DNA of 64,000 nt from Tabrizicola sp. (GTDB taxonomy: Bacteria; Pseudomonadota; Alphaproteobacteria; Rhodobacterales; Rhodobacteraceae): the NCBI RefSeq assembly GCF_030373185.1, contig NZ_JAUCZH010000005.1:62001-126000 (forward strand), in the 5' to 3' direction. Below the pieces are notes generated by a model that was not told where the DNA came from, ran no database searches, and saw only the letters and a program-made list of their open reading frames with translations. The position numbers and the translations under genes are program-made. Below are positions 27,164 to 37,508 of the stretch, one piece after another. How positions within the stretch are numbered: the first letter of the stretch is position 1; the number at the start of each line of letters is the position of its first letter.

Positions 27164-28177
27164 CTAACGCCGGGTCATTGCGATGCGGATCAGGGCGCGT
27201 TCCATCACCGCCATGCCGGGCGCGCGGCTGGCAGAGCGAAGCGTAAGGTCGGTCTCCAACAAGAGCGACACGGCGGTTTCAAGCGCACGGCTGCCCCATT
27301 GGCCCGCCTGACGGCCCATCGCATCCTTTTGCTTGAAATTCACCCGCGCCCGCTGAATTCCGGCGCCCGGACCCTGCGGGTCGCTTGCGGCGGCGTGCAG
27401 GATGCGAAAATGCCGGAGCGCGCCGATACAGATGGTGACGGGCAAGACGCCCTGCCCCTCCAGCCTGCGAAACAGCGGGCCGATCGCCTCGGTCCGGGCA
27501 TCGGCCACGGCGGCGATCAGATCATCCACCTCGGCCTCGATCGTGGCGGGGGCCATTGCGGCGACATCGGCGGGGGTCAGGGGCGAGGCATCTCCCCATT
27601 TGTAAAGCGCGATCTTTTCCAGCGTCTGGCGAAAATCGCCCGGATCCAGCGCGCGGGCTAGGGTGGTCAGGTCCGTCATCGCCTCGCGGTCGATGTTGGC
27701 AAGGCCTGCGGTCTTCAGCGCGGCTTCGATTTCCTCACGCCCCGGGGGTTCGTCGTAAAGGCCGATGCAAACTGCGGCGGGATGCTTTTCGAACAGGGTC
27801 TTCAGCGCGGATTTGCCCGTCAGGTTGCCAGCGGTGACGACAATCTGCGCATCGCCGGGCTTCCAGTCCTTCAGCGCGGTGGCGACGGTATCGGTCAGCC
27901 CGTCGGTGGCGTCTTCAAGGAAGGCCACACGCGGGCCGGGGAAAAACCCGGTGGCCTTGATCGCATCCAGAAGCAGGCTGCCGTCCTTGCGCAACTCTGC
28001 CCCGGACATCCGCGTCAGGCGCATTTCGCCCGGCCCATCCGGGCCGATCAGAGCGGCAATCGCCTCTTGCCGTTTCAGCGCCACACGCATGGCATCGGCA
28101 CCAAAGATCAAAAGCCCCGCGCGCCCAGGATCAGGCTTGGCGCAATAGCGGCTGGCCTCGGCCCCTTTCAGGATCAT
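27164..28177 (-). CDS. holA: DNA polymerase III delta subunit
   Basis: The protein is 337 aa, the expected length. It opens [20 protein letters not shown] and has the FFPGPRVAFLEDATDGL segment in the AAA-like clamp-loader fold. No Walker motifs are present, as is normal for delta. It opens the beta clamp within the replicative clamp loader. It overlaps lptE by 4 bases, and the order leuS-lptE-holA is conserved in Proteobacteria, which supports both calls. Confidence 0.92.
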   Translation of the reverse strand: MILKGAEASRYCAKPDPGRAGLLIFGADAMRVALKRQEAIAALIGPDGPGEMRLTRMSGAELRKDGSLLLDAIKATGFFPGPRVAFLEDATDGLTDTVATALKDWKPGDAQIVVTAGNLTGKSALKTLFEKHPAAVCIGLYDEPPGREEIEAALKTAGLANIDREAMTDLTTLARALDPGDFRQTLEKIALYKWGDASPLTPADVAAMAPATIEAEVDDLIAAVADARTEAIGPLFRRLEGQGVLPVTICIGALRHFRILHAAASDPQGPGAGIQRARVNFKQKDAMGRQAGQWGSRALETAVSLLLETDLTLRSASRAPGMAVMERALIRIAMTRR

Positions 28178-28659
28178 GGCAGGCTGGTGGAAACGGCGAT
28201 CAGGCGGGCGGTGATCTGGTCAGCCAGAATCCGCATCAGGCGGAAGGCGGCGTCCTCCTCGGCGGCAAGACCCGCGACGGTTGATCCGGTGGCCGAATAG
28301 GCGGTGAAACTTTGCACCCTGCCACCGGCAAGACGGGCGCCCGATGCCCTGTCTGTCAGCGTGTAGTCGATCACGCCCTTCAGGTTGAACCGGGTGATTT
28401 CGTTTTCCGTGGTGATGCCGACGCCAACAGCCTCGGTCTGGATGGTGTAGGCAAGGTCGTAGCGGTGGTTTTCCGGTCGCCCAAGGCGTTCTTCCAGCCG
28501 TTCGACCAGATCGAAGGCGTTCTTGTCGGTCGGGTCTTGCGCGCGGACGGTGCCAAGAAGTGCCGTCGCGGCTCCGCCCGGCGCATAGGCCGGGGTGAAG
28601 CCGCAGGCGGCAAGCGCCAGCGGCATGATCAGGAAAGCGCGGCGGTCAAGCAACGACAT
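28174..28659 (-). CDS. lptE: LPS assembly lipoprotein LptE
   Basis: The product is 161 aa. It has a lipoprotein signal with lipobox [14 protein letters not shown], the typical CGF start of mature LptE. Short beta strands and a C-terminal helix follow. LptE plugs the LptD barrel that inserts lipopolysaccharide into the outer membrane. Its start lies 14 bases inside the leuS 3' end, and it overlaps holA by 4 bases. Confidence 0.88.
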   Translation of the reverse strand: MSLLDRRAFLIMPLALAACGFTPAYAPGGAATALLGTVRAQDPTDKNAFDLVERLEERLGRPENHRYDLAYTIQTEAVGVGITTENEITRFNLKGVIDYTLTDRASGARLAGGRVQSFTAYSATGSTVAGLAAEEDAAFRLMRILADQITARLIAVSTSLP

Positions 28660-31276
28660 TGATGATGCGGCCCGGAACGACGATGATCTTCTTCACCGGC
28701 TGCCCGGCAAGAAACCTGATCACAGCTTCATCCGCCAGCGCGATCTTTTCAACCTCGGGAATCGGCATATCCTTCGGCACGCTGATTTCCGCCCGCCGCT
28801 TGCCGTTGATCTGGATCGGCAAGGTCACGGTATCGTCGACAAGAAGCGCCGGGTCGGCCTTGGGCCATGGGGCCTCTGCGCAAAGGCCGATGCCGCCCTG
28901 ATAGGCCCAGATATCCTCGGCGATATGCGGCGTCATCGGAGACATCAGTTTTGCCAGCGTGCGGATGGCCTCCTTCATCACCGGGGTCGAGGCGTTGGCC
29001 TTGGCCAGCGTGTTGGCAAAGGCGTAAAGCGAGGCGATGGCCTTGTTGAAGGCAAAGCCTTCGATCCCTTTCGTCACCTCGTCGATGGCCTTGGCGGTGG
29101 CGCGGGCCAGGTCATTGTCGCCCTCGCCCTGATGATCGGCGGGCATCTGGCCGATGCGGTCACAAAGCGTCCAGACGCGGTTAAGGTGCTTGAACGCAGC
29201 CTCGGCGCCACTTGCCGTCCATTCCACGTCGCGTTCGGGTGGCGAGTCCGACATCACGAACCAGCGCGCGGTGTCGGCCCCATAGGCGGCGATGATGTCG
29301 TTGGGGTCCACGACATTCTTCTTTGATTTCGACATCTTGGCTGAAGGGATGACTTCGACCAGCAGCCCTTCGTCGCTCAGGGCGCGGATGAAGGCATCGA
29401 CGTCGTCGATCATGTCCACGGGCGGCGGCACATTGCCCTTCACGACGATCCTGCGGTCTGCCACGTTGAAGACTGTCACGTCCTCGGGCAGGTGATAGAC
29501 CGGGCGACCCTGCGCGTCCCGGGTCATGTAGATCTCATGCGTCACCATCCCTTGGGTGAACAGCGCGTTGAACGGCTCGATGGCCTTGGCAGGCAGGTGG
29601 CCGGTCTTGTGCATCGCCCGGGCAAAGAAGCGGGAATACAGCAGGTGAAGGATCGCGTGTTCGATCCCTCCGATATACTGGTCGACGTTCATCCAGTAGT
29701 CGGCGTCTTCCAGCACAGTCGGCGTGGTCGCGCGTGGCGCGGTGAAGCGGGCGTAATACCAGCTTGAATCCACGAAGGTATCCATCGTGTCCGTCTCGCG
29801 CCGGGCCGCAGCACCACACTTGGGGCAGGTGCAGTCACGCCATGTCGGATGCCGGTCCAAGGGGTTGCCGGGAACATCAAAGCTGACGTCATACGGGAGT
29901 TCGATCGGCAGATTCGCCTTGGCCTCCGGCACCACGCCGCAGCCGGCGCAATGGATCACCGGGATCGGGCAACCCCAATAGCGCTGGCGGCTGACGCCCC
30001 AGTCGCGCAGGCGGAACTTGGTGACACCCGTGCCGTAGCCGTGGGTTTCGGCATGGGCGATGGCGGTGGCGACGGCCTCGTCACCGGTCTGCACCTCGGC
30101 ACCGGCAAAGCCGCGCACATAGCGCACGCGTTCGGATTTCATCGGCACATAAGCCTCGGCCAGCGCGGCGTCTTCAGCCCCATCAGCAGCGAAAACCGCC
30201 TTGATCGGCAGGCGATACTTGGTGGCGAAATCGAAATCCCGCTGGTCATGCGCGGGGCAGCCGAAAATCGCACCGGTGCCGTAGTCCATCAAGATGAAAT
30301 TGGCAATCCAGACCGGCAATTCCCAATTGGGATCAAGCGGATGCTGCACCCGGATGCCGGTGTCATAGCCGATCTTCTCGGCTGTCTCGATTTCCTCGGC
30401 CGACGTCCCGCCCCGGCGACATTCGGCGACAAAGGCGGCAATCTTCGGGTCACCCTCCAGCGCCCTGGCCAAGGGGTGATCCGCCGAAATCGCCGCAAAG
30501 CTGGCTCCCATCAGCGTATCGGGGCGCGTCGTATAGACCTCCAGAGTGTCAAACCCGGCCGGGGCGCCAACGGTCTTGAACCCGAACTGCAAGCCCCTGG
30601 ACTTGCCGATCCAGTTCGCCTGCATCAGACGCACCTTTTCCGGCCAATGCGTCAGCCCGTCCAAAGCCGACAGCAACTCCTCCGAATAATCGCTGATCTT
30701 GAAGAACCACTGGGTCAACTCGCGCCGTTCCACCACGGCACCCGACCGCCAGCCTTTGCCGTCGATCACCTGCTCATTTGCCAGAACCGTCATGTCAACC
30801 GGATCCCAGTTGACGACCGCCGCCTTGCGGTAGACCAGCCCGGCTTCCATCATGTCGATGAACATGGCCTGCTGCTGGCCGTAATATTCCGGGTCACAGG
30901 TCGCAAGCTCGCGCGACCAGTCGATGCTCAACCCCAAGGGCTTCATCTGCGCCTTCATGTCGGCGATGTTGCCGTAGGTCCAGTCCTTCGGATGGCCACC
31001 CCGTTCCATCGCGGCATTCTCGGCGGGCATGCCGAAGGCGTCCCAGCCCATCGGATGCAGGACCGAATACCCCTGCGCCAGCTTGGTCCGCGCCACCACG
31101 TCGCCCATCGTATAGTTGCGCACATGGCCCATGTGGATGCGCCCTGACGGATAGGGAAACATCTCCAGCACATAATACTTGGGCTTCGCTGGATCGCGCC
31201 GCGCGGTGAAGGCCCCGGCCTTGTCCCAGGCCTCTTGCCACCTGGGTTCGATCACGGATGGGTCATAGCGCGACAT
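28646..31276 (-). CDS. leuS: Leucyl-tRNA synthetase
   Basis: The protein is 876 aa from the ATG at 31276 (GAGG upstream); an in-frame ATG at 31336 is probably too early. The class I HIGH motif appears in [13 protein letters not shown] and the KMSKS motif in [10 protein letters not shown]. The CP1 editing domain includes [11 protein letters not shown], and a Cys pair ([18 protein letters not shown]) belongs to the zinc insertion. It charges tRNA-Leu. It heads the leuS-lptE-holA operon. Confidence 0.98.
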   Translation of the reverse strand: MSRYDPSVIEPRWQEAWDKAGAFTARRDPAKPKYYVLEMFPYPSGRIHMGHVRNYTMGDVVARTKLAQGYSVLHPMGWDAFGMPAENAAMERGGHPKDWTYGNIADMKAQMKPLGLSIDWSRELATCDPEYYGQQQAMFIDMMEAGLVYRKAAVVNWDPVDMTVLANEQVIDGKGWRSGAVVERRELTQWFFKISDYSEELLSALDGLTHWPEKVRLMQANWIGKSRGLQFGFKTVGAPAGFDTLEVYTTRPDTLMGASFAAISADHPLARALEGDPKIAAFVAECRRGGTSAEEIETAEKIGYDTGIRVQHPLDPNWELPVWIANFILMDYGTGAIFGCPAHDQRDFDFATKYRLPIKAVFAADGAEDAALAEAYVPMKSERVRYVRGFAGAEVQTGDEAVATAIAHAETHGYGTGVTKFRLRDWGVSRQRYWGCPIPVIHCAGCGVVPEAKANLPIELPYDVSFDVPGNPLDRHPTWRDCTCPKCGAAARRETDTMDTFVDSSWYYARFTAPRATTPTVLEDADYWMNVDQYIGGIEHAILHLLYSRFFARAMHKTGHLPAKAIEPFNALFTQGMVTHEIYMTRDAQGRPVYHLPEDVTVFNVADRRIVVKGNVPPPVDMIDDVDAFIRALSDEGLLVEVIPSAKMSKSKKNVVDPNDIIAAYGADTARWFVMSDSPPERDVEWTASGAEAAFKHLNRVWTLCDRIGQMPADHQGEGDNDLARATAKAIDEVTKGIEGFAFNKAIASLYAFANTLAKANASTPVMKEAIRTLAKLMSPMTPHIAEDIWAYQGGIGLCAEAPWPKADPALLVDDTVTLPIQINGKRRAEISVPKDMPIPEVEKIALADEAVIRFLAGQPVKKIIVVPGRIINVVA

Positions 31277-31363
31277 CTGGGAGCCTCGTTGCGGATTACC
31301 GCGCGCAATTACACAGAGCGCGGGGCGAAGGTCCACCCCTGCCGCCGCGCCGGTCTTCCTCTC

Positions 31364-31401
31364 TGCGAAAATATCCCGGGGGTGCGGGGGCTGGCCCCCG
31401 C
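31364..31401 (+). repeat. Dispersed palindromic repeat, copy 3 (right half)
   Basis: AAATATCCC (31369-31377) and GGGGG are followed by a perfect hairpin GCGGGGGC (31384-31391), TG, GCCCCCGC (31394-31401). It lies between leuS and the DUF3576 gene. The left half seen in copies 1, 4 and 5 is missing. Confidence 0.8.
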
Positions 31402-31424
31402 TTGCCTGCCGTTGCAGCCTGACG

Positions 31425-31976
31425 TCAAAGCTTGCTGTCGCGAATCCGCAGCTGGCGGGCGCGGGTCAGGATTGCGTCTTCGACCGCGCGGACGGTCTCG
31501 GGTGCCACCGCCGCACCGCCCTGGCCTTGCAACGCCACCTTCAGGCTGCGCGCATCCAGCGCCGGATCCTGCACATAGACCGTTGCGCGGTAGGCGCGGC
31601 CCCCACCTGGCGGGCGGCCATAACCGGTGATGATCACCCCGGTGAACGGATCGACCGATTCGACCGGCAGGAAGTTCAGCACTTCAAGGCTGGCCTGCCA
31701 GATATACTTGTTCACCTCGACCGTGGTGTTCGGGTTGTCTGCGTCCGAGAACAGATCCCAAAGCGTTGATTTGCGCTCATTCGCACCGGTAGCTTCGGCG
31801 AGTGCGGCGCGCTGGGCGTCGGCGCGTTCCTTGCTGGTCATCTGCCCTTCCGAAGGAATCGACGGGCCACGGCGGAACAGCCCGCTGTCGCCACTGGCAA
31901 ACCCGCCCCCGCAGGCAGCGAGCGAAAAGGCCAGCCCTGTTGCCAGCGCCATCCGTCCAAGTTGCTGCAAGATCAT
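31425..31976 (-). CDS. DUF3576 lipoprotein
   Basis: The ATG at 31976 (183 aa) is preceded by GAGGAT and opens a lipoprotein signal with lipobox [11 protein letters not shown]. Longer in-frame starts would bury this signal. The mature part matches DUF3576 by eye ([20 protein letters not shown], then [18 protein letters not shown]). This family of unknown role is common next to leuS in alphaproteobacteria, and a cell-envelope location is expected. Here repeat copy 3 lies between the two genes. Confidence 0.88.
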   Translation of the reverse strand: MILQQLGRMALATGLAFSLAACGGGFASGDSGLFRRGPSIPSEGQMTSKERADAQRAALAEATGANERKSTLWDLFSDADNPNTTVEVNKYIWQASLEVLNFLPVESVDPFTGVIITGYGRPPGGGRAYRATVYVQDPALDARSLKVALQGQGGAAVAPETVRAVEDAILTRARQLRIRDSKL

Positions 31977-32188
31977 GAAGCCATCCTCAGTTCCCGTGCC
32001 TTGCTGTCTAGCCGAGCCTCCCCTGCCTGCCAAGGCCTTTCGCGCCTTTATGGGCCGCTGGGCAGGCGTGCGCGGCGGCAGGGCGGGCGATTCCTGACCT
32101 GTGGCTTTGCTGCACCAACTTTCCGTCGTTTTGAAACCGGCTGTCTGTTGGCGTTGCATTCGGGGGCGGCAGCGGCGAAATAACGTCC

Positions 32189-32212
32189 ATTCCCCTGCGG
32201 ATTCCCCTGCGG
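32189..32212 (+). repeat. Tandem 12-bp repeat in the porin leader
   Basis: ATTCCCCTGCGG occurs twice head to tail (32189-32200, 32201-32212), 29 bases before the porin start codon. It lies within the expected 5' untranslated leader. Confidence 0.7.
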
Positions 32213-32241
32213 CGGGCTTACCTTGAAGAAAGAGGGAAAAC

Positions 32242-33108
32242 ATGAAAAAGGTTCTTCTCGCGACGAGCGCTCTGGTGATGTTCGCTGGTGCAGCTTCCGC
32301 AGAAATCGCGCTGTCGGGTTCGGCCGTGATGGGCGTTGGCGACGACGGCGGAGTCGATGGCGTACGTTCGATCATGGAAACGTATCTGACCTTCAGCGCC
32401 TCGGGTGAAACCGATGCCGGTCTGGCGTTCGGCTTCGACACCACGATCGGCGTCTATGACACCGACGGCGGCCTGAACGATGACGGCACCTCGGTGTACA
32501 TCTCGGGCGCTTTCGGCAAACTGTCGATGGGTTCGGTTGCCGAAGCTGACGAAGTTGCCACCCTGTCGGACATCGGTCTTGTCGGCCTCGGCATTGACAA
32601 CGTTGCTGAATCCTACAGCGGCGACAGCGCTGGCCGTGAATCGCATGACGTGAACTACACCTACTCGGCTGGCGCCCTGATGCTGGCCCTGTCGGCCCAC
32701 ATCGGTGCTGGCGGTGAAGGCGACGGCTATGCCGTTGGTGTGAAGTACAGCTTCGGCGACGCCTATGTCGGCCTTGGCTACAACGACGACAACGTCTCGC
32801 TTGCTGCTGGCACCGTGACCTCGGTGTACGCTGGCGGTAGCTTTGGTGCCTTCGGTGTGTCTGCAATGTGGTCGGAATGGAATCCTGATGCGGCTGGTGC
32901 AAACCAGGACGCATATGGCGTGTACATGACCTATGCCGTTGATGCGCTGACCCTGTCGGCCGCCGTTGCCGACGGAAGCGCCGAAGCCGACGCTTCCTAT
33001 GGTATCGGTGCAGCTTACGACCTCGGCGGTGGTGCTGAAGTCAAGGGCGGCGTTGGTGACGTCCGCGGCGAGACCGTCTGGGACATGGGTCTGTCGTTCT
33101 CGTTCTAA
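32242..33108 (+). CDS. Rhodobacter-type outer-membrane porin
   Basis: The product is 288 aa with a signal peptide (MKKVLLATSALVMFAGAASA). The mature protein starts EIALSGSAVMGVGDDGG and consists of alternating amphipathic strands ending in GLSFSF. A terminal Phe is the outer-membrane insertion signal. It is Asp- and Gly-rich, with a length close to the small 16-stranded porins of Rhodobacter. It has AGAGGG before the ATG and a strong intrinsic terminator after it, so it is monocistronic and probably highly expressed. Confidence 0.93.
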   Translation: MKKVLLATSALVMFAGAASAEIALSGSAVMGVGDDGGVDGVRSIMETYLTFSASGETDAGLAFGFDTTIGVYDTDGGLNDDGTSVYISGAFGKLSMGSVAEADEVATLSDIGLVGLGIDNVAESYSGDSAGRESHDVNYTYSAGALMLALSAHIGAGGEGDGYAVGVKYSFGDAYVGLGYNDDNVSLAAGTVTSVYAGGSFGAFGVSAMWSEWNPDAAGANQDAYGVYMTYAVDALTLSAAVADGSAEADASYGIGAAYDLGGGAEVKGGVGDVRGETVWDMGLSFSF

Positions 33109-33130
33109 TCCCTCGGGATCAGACTTGCGG

Positions 33131-33164
33131 AAAGGGCGGACCTTCGGGTCCGCCCTTTTCTTTT
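33131..33164 (+). terminator. Strong intrinsic terminator of the porin gene
   Basis: Perfect 12-bp stem AAAGGGCGGACC (33131-33142) and GGTCCGCCCTTT (33147-33158) capped by a TTCG tetraloop, followed by TCTTTTT. Confidence 0.97.
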
Positions 33165-33207
33165 TGTGCGACGGGGCTAGGGTCTGGCCAGAATAGCGGG
33201 GGGCAGG

Positions 33208-33873
33208 ATGGGTCTGGCTGAAATCACGCAACGGGTGCGGGCGGCGGAACAGGCGGCGGGGCGGGCCGAAGGGTCTGTCACCCTGATCGCGGTGTCAAAG
33301 GTGCAGCCGCTGGACCGTGTTGTCGCGGTGCTGGAAGCGGGCCACCGCGTCTTTGGCGAGAACTATGTGCAAGAGGCGGCGGGCAAATGGCCCGGCCTTC
33401 GCGCGCGGTTCGGCCCGGTCGCGGTGCATATGATCGGCCCGTTGCAGACCAACAAGGCCAGGCTGGCGGTCGATCTGTTTGACGCGGTCCATACCGTTGA
33501 CCGCCCCTCACTGGCGCAAAAGCTGGCCGCGCTGGCCCAGTCGCGCGGGGCCTGCCCGAAACTGTTCGTGCAGGTCAACACCGGCAAAGAGCCGCAGAAG
33601 GCCGGGGTTCTGCCGGGCGATCTGGCCGGATTCCTGGCCGATTGCCGGACAATGGACCTGCCGATCAACGGCCTGATGTGCATCCCCCCCGAAGCCGAAG
33701 ATGCCACGCCGCATTTCGCGATGCTTGCGGCAATGGCGTCGGATCACGGGCTGACCAGCCTTTCGATGGGGATGAGCAGCGACTTTGAAGCCGCGATTGC
33801 GCATGGTGCCACGCATATCCGGGTTGGCAGCGCCATCTTCGGTGCGCGGAACTATCCGCCAAGGGCGGGCTGA
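33208..33873 (+). CDS. YggS/PLPBP-family pyridoxal phosphate homeostasis protein
   Basis: The protein is 221 aa. TLIAVSKVQPLD contains the PLP-binding Lys. FGENYVQEAAGKWP, WHMIGPLQTNK-type sequence (VHMIGPLQTNKARL) and the C-terminal LSMGMSSDFEAAIAHGATHIR with the phosphate-binding GSAIFGAR are all family hallmarks. It has no known catalytic reaction and buffers PLP levels. Its 3' end overlaps the remnant gene on the other strand by 22 bases. Confidence 0.95.
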   Translation: MGLAEITQRVRAAEQAAGRAEGSVTLIAVSKVQPLDRVVAVLEAGHRVFGENYVQEAAGKWPGLRARFGPVAVHMIGPLQTNKARLAVDLFDAVHTVDRPSLAQKLAALAQSRGACPKLFVQVNTGKEPQKAGVLPGDLAGFLADCRTMDLPINGLMCIPPEAEDATPHFAMLAAMASDHGLTSLSMGMSSDFEAAIAHGATHIRVGSAIFGARNYPPRAG

Positions 33874-34664
33874 GGCAGGCAACCGGTCAACCCCGCAGGC
33901 AGGACCACTGGCGCGCCAAGTGCGTAAAGCGTGGCCACAAGGTCAGCCCCGCCGCGCAACGTGACGCTGACCGGACCGGCACTGACCACGGCCATCCCGT
34001 CGGGAAGTGCGCGGATCAGCCCATCGGGGGGCAGCAAGACCAACGCCGCAGGAGCCTCTCCCCCCAGCCGCATGACAAGGGCCAAGGTGGCGACCCAGCC
34101 CAAGCGCCACGCGGCGCTCGCGGTCCCGCAGGGTGGTGGACGCGGACTTGTCCAGATCTGCCGCATCGCGCGGGAAATCCCATTTGTGCCACGGCACCTG
34201 TTGCAGGAAGACCGCGTAGTCGGCAGCTTGCCGGGCGGAAATGTCATCCAGCGGCGCGCGCACCGGACCGCGCAGGAGGACGAACAGACGACCAAGGGTT
34301 TCCTCATAGCCGGCCTTGGCCAGAAACCCTGCGGTAAAGCTGACACCGATTGTGTAGACCATCTGCCTGGTCTCCCAGGGGAAACCGCCATGGGGGCCAG
34401 AGGCTTCCGACAGCGCACAGGTCGAGGACCAGAAGTCCGCGACTGAAGAAAGAAAGCCGTAGGCATGCGGATCACCTCGGCATAGTCGGCATAGGCGTGG
34501 ACGATATGCCATTCGGGATAGGCCATCAGCGTGCGGCCTTCGGCCTGCTGCCAGTCCCGCCCGACCAGCGACGCATGTGCGACGGCGGTGCCTTCCGGGC
34601 GGCACATCGTCTCGACACAGGCGACGGGGGAGACGAGGCCCAGGACGAGGACGACACCCGGCGC
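33852..34664 (-). pseudogene. Remnant of an uncharacterised membrane protein gene
   Basis: Coding sense switches between two minus-strand frames. One frame gives VVLVLGLVSPVACVE and MAYPEWHIVHAYADYAEVI, ending near 34465. The other gives DPHAYGFLSSVADFWSS through ISARQAADYAVFLQQVPWHK to about 34095. The first frame then resumes with WVATLALVMRLGGEAP to the stop at 33852. Joined, these make one membrane-anchored protein of about 260 aa with two frameshifts. I do not know the family. Its 5' part seems fused by deletion to the oxidase remnant upstream. Confidence 0.75.
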
Positions 34665-35438
34665 AAGATGATGTTCAACAGCTCCTGACAGCTGCCGGGG
34701 ATGATCTCTTTTGCGGCGGCGGTGAAGTCGGCGAAAAGGTCGGGGGCGACGAAGTATTCGTGAAGGATATCGGTGCGGGTCGGGTCGCGGTCGTCCAGCG
34801 TGATGACCGGTTCATTCATCAGAGATGACCGGCTGGCGGCGCCCGCAAGCATCGCACCGATCCCGGTCTCGATCCGCAGCGGCGGCGTTTTACCCATTGG
34901 TTGCCCGGCTGCGCCCGAACGATCGCGCGTGAGGCGGTAGGCAGGAGGCCTGATCCACTGGCGGGGGGGGATCTCACCCGCGACGGGCCGATATGTCATC
35001 AGCATCGCGTCATCGAAGAACCCTTCACGGTCGATGTTCAGCCTGCCGTAGGCAATCGGTACCGACCCATCCGCCACAGCGGCGAAGGCGGCGGCGAAAT
35101 CGGCGGCGGGCATGGTCTGGAACCTCGGTTCAAGTCGCTGGTTCGGCACGGCTTCCACTTCCAGTTCCGTGATCAGGCCGATCAGGCCATAGCCGCCCAT
35201 CGCGCCAGAAAAGAGGTCAGTGTTTTCGGTTCTAGAGGCGCGCACAAGGCTGCCATCCGCCAGCGCCATCTGCACGGACCGAGAAAGTCGAGGCCACCCC
35301 GAAATCGGCGTTTGACTGCATGACCTTGGGGGAAAGGCCAAGGGGATCAAGGGCAGCAATCACCTGATGCCAGCGGGTGCCGACCACGCCAGCGACTGCT
35401 CCGGCTCCGAACAGGGCCGCCCGTCTTGTCAGCGCCAT
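34665..35438 (-). pseudogene. Remnant of an exported FAD-linked oxidase
   Basis: A twin-arginine-type start (MALTRRAALFGAGAVAGVVG) runs directly into WHQVIAALDPLGLSPKVMQS, the second half of an FAD_binding_4 domain; the first half with the FAD loop is missing. After NADFGVASTFS the frame changes, the usual glycine-rich linker is absent, and coding resumes with QMALADGSLVRASRTEN and GAMGGYGLIGLITELEVEAV. It continues to HEYFVAPDLFADF and stops making sense at ELLNIILR near 34665. At least two internal deletions, one frameshift and a lost C-terminus show it is dead. Intact relatives are aldonolactone/cytokinin-oxidase-like flavoproteins. Confidence 0.8.
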
Positions 35439-35552
35439 GCGGCCCTCAATTCAGATGTTCACAAGAAGCATGGCGCTGCGCTGCAAAGGCGTCCAGTCAG
35501 CATTTCCGGGCGTATCAGGGCTGAGTCACCGCGCAAAATTGGCTGCATGCGG

Positions 35553-37439
35553 TCAGGTAAGCCAGACCCTTGCATAGGGCGGCAATACGATCTGGCCCTG
35601 ATGGGTCTCCACCCGCTCATCCGACAGCGCGTCATGCATCACCGTGGCCCCCAACGCGCGGGCCGGGGCTTCGCCGACATACTGCCAGCGCTCTGTGAAG
35701 TTGAAAAGTCCCAGAAGCGTGCCTGTCGGTGCGAGGCGCTGAAAGGCCAGAACGGCATCATTGCCCGAAGGCACCACGCGGATCGGCACGGCGGCATGCA
35801 GCGCCGGGGTGGCGCGACGGCGGGCGAGGATCTGCCTTGTCCCCCAGAACACGCGAGCGGCGGGGGTGTTGCCGGAATGCCGGGTATCCGCAAGCGCCCA
35901 ATCCATCCGGGGCCGGTGAATCCAGCGGCTGTCATGGGCATGTTCCGGGACATCCAGATAGCCATGGTCATTGGGTAGCGCCAGCTCATCCCCCATGTAG
36001 ATCAACGGGATACCGCCCCAGGCCGCAATCAGCGCATGGCCCATCAGCATGCGTTGCACCGCCATTTCCACGCCAGCCACATCGCCCGAGGCCTCGGCCC
36101 GCTCCAGCCCCGCAAGGCTGGCGAAGCTGCCGGAAATGCGCTTGTCGCCTGTCGCCTCATTGAACTGGAACAGCGCCCCCTTGGCAAAGGTTCCGGGGAA
36201 ACTGCCTTCATAAAAATCCGACAGGAAGTTGCGGTGGCCGTGGCCCGAGGCACCGACGGCCGCAGCGTCCTCATCCGTGATGGCCCAGCCGATATCGTCA
36301 TGACAGCGGATGTAAGTGGCATAGGTGGCATTGGTCAGCCGGTCCGGGAAATGGGTGGCCAGCACATGCGTCATCAGCCTTGTGTCGCGGGTGGCAAGGG
36401 CCGACCAGAACTGCACCATCAGGCTGTTGTGATAGGCAAGGTTTCCCTCTTTCCCGTCATGTTTGCCGCGCCCCAGGTAGGGCAGCATTTCCGCCGGGGC
36501 GACAATCGCCTCTGCCAGATGGATCACCGCTGCCGAGGCAATCCGGCTGCACGCCCGCAAGGCTTGCAGCAGCATATGCACCTCTGGTTCCGACTGGCAG
36601 CGGGTTCCCATCCGCTTCCACATGAAGGCCACGGCATCCAGCCGCAGTACATCAACGCCCTTGTTGGCCAGAAACAGCATGACCTCCACGATCTCAAGGA
36701 AGACGGCGGGGTTTGCCCAGTTCAGATCCCACTGGTGTTCGTTGAAGGTGGTCCAGACCCGTTTCCCGATCTCGGGGTAATGGGTGAAGTTGCCCGGCGC
36801 GTTGTCGGGGAAGACCTCGACCAGGTTGCGTTCGTACCGGTTCGGCAGGTCGGGCGTGTCGAACATCAGGTAGTAGTCCTGATATTTCGGATCGCCCTTC
36901 GCCGCCTTCTTCGCCCAGGCATGTTCCTTGGCGGTATGGTTCAGCACAAGGTCCACGCAGAGCGACATGCCCCGCGCGCGCAGGGCTGCACTGACGGCCT
37001 CGAAATCGGCCATCGAGCCGAAGGCCGGGTTGATCTGGCGGTAGTCCATCACCGAATAGCCGCCGTCGCTGTCGCCGGGCCGGGGTTTCAGGCAGGGCAT
37101 GAGGTGGACGTAAGTGATGCCCAGATCTTCAAGGTAATCCAGCTTGTCGAGGATGCCTTGCAGCGTGCCGTTGAAACGGTCGATGTAGAAGACATAGCCC
37201 GCCATGTCGGGGCGCTGAAACCAGTCGGGCTCCAGATCGCGTTTCAGGTCAAGGTGGCGCAGATCGGCAGGCCGGTCCTTCCAGCCCTTGCGCAGCGCCT
37301 TGGTCAGCCGTTCCCGAAAGGCGGGATAATCCGGGCGGGCGCCATAAAGCGCCTCCAGCATCGGGAACAGGTCAGGGGAGGATCGGGCCAGCCGCAAATC
37401 AAAGATGTCGTCATCCGCACCGGACGGCGTTCTGGCCAT
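35553..37439 (-). CDS. Amylosucrase (glycoside hydrolase family 13)
   Basis: The protein is 628 aa, matching amylosucrase length. The expected catalytic set is present: nucleophile Asp268 in GVDVLRLDAVAFMWK, acid/base Glu310 in HLAEAIVAP, and the stabilising Asp381 in YIRCHDDIGW. An N-terminal helical domain of about 80 residues precedes the barrel, as in amylosucrases. The enzyme makes alpha-1,4-glucan and fructose from sucrose without nucleotide sugars. No signal peptide is seen. No sucrose-uptake gene is near, so its physiological role here is unclear. Confidence 0.9.
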   Translation of the reverse strand: MARTPSGADDDIFDLRLARSSPDLFPMLEALYGARPDYPAFRERLTKALRKGWKDRPADLRHLDLKRDLEPDWFQRPDMAGYVFYIDRFNGTLQGILDKLDYLEDLGITYVHLMPCLKPRPGDSDGGYSVMDYRQINPAFGSMADFEAVSAALRARGMSLCVDLVLNHTAKEHAWAKKAAKGDPKYQDYYLMFDTPDLPNRYERNLVEVFPDNAPGNFTHYPEIGKRVWTTFNEHQWDLNWANPAVFLEIVEVMLFLANKGVDVLRLDAVAFMWKRMGTRCQSEPEVHMLLQALRACSRIASAAVIHLAEAIVAPAEMLPYLGRGKHDGKEGNLAYHNSLMVQFWSALATRDTRLMTHVLATHFPDRLTNATYATYIRCHDDIGWAITDEDAAAVGASGHGHRNFLSDFYEGSFPGTFAKGALFQFNEATGDKRISGSFASLAGLERAEASGDVAGVEMAVQRMLMGHALIAAWGGIPLIYMGDELALPNDHGYLDVPEHAHDSRWIHRPRMDWALADTRHSGNTPAARVFWGTRQILARRRATPALHAAVPIRVVPSGNDAVLAFQRLAPTGTLLGLFNFTERWQYVGEAPARALGATVMHDALSDERVETHQGQIVLPPYARVWLT

Positions 37440-37508
37440 GGTCGTCCTCCCGTAACTGGTGGCAGGTTAGGCAATCCAAAGCGGTTTGGAAAGTGGATTC
37501 AGCGGGCC

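Noticed and set aside
29849-31147. Plus-strand open frame of 432 aa over leuS
   Set aside because: Antisense to a clear class I synthetase; composition is low-complexity, no family features.
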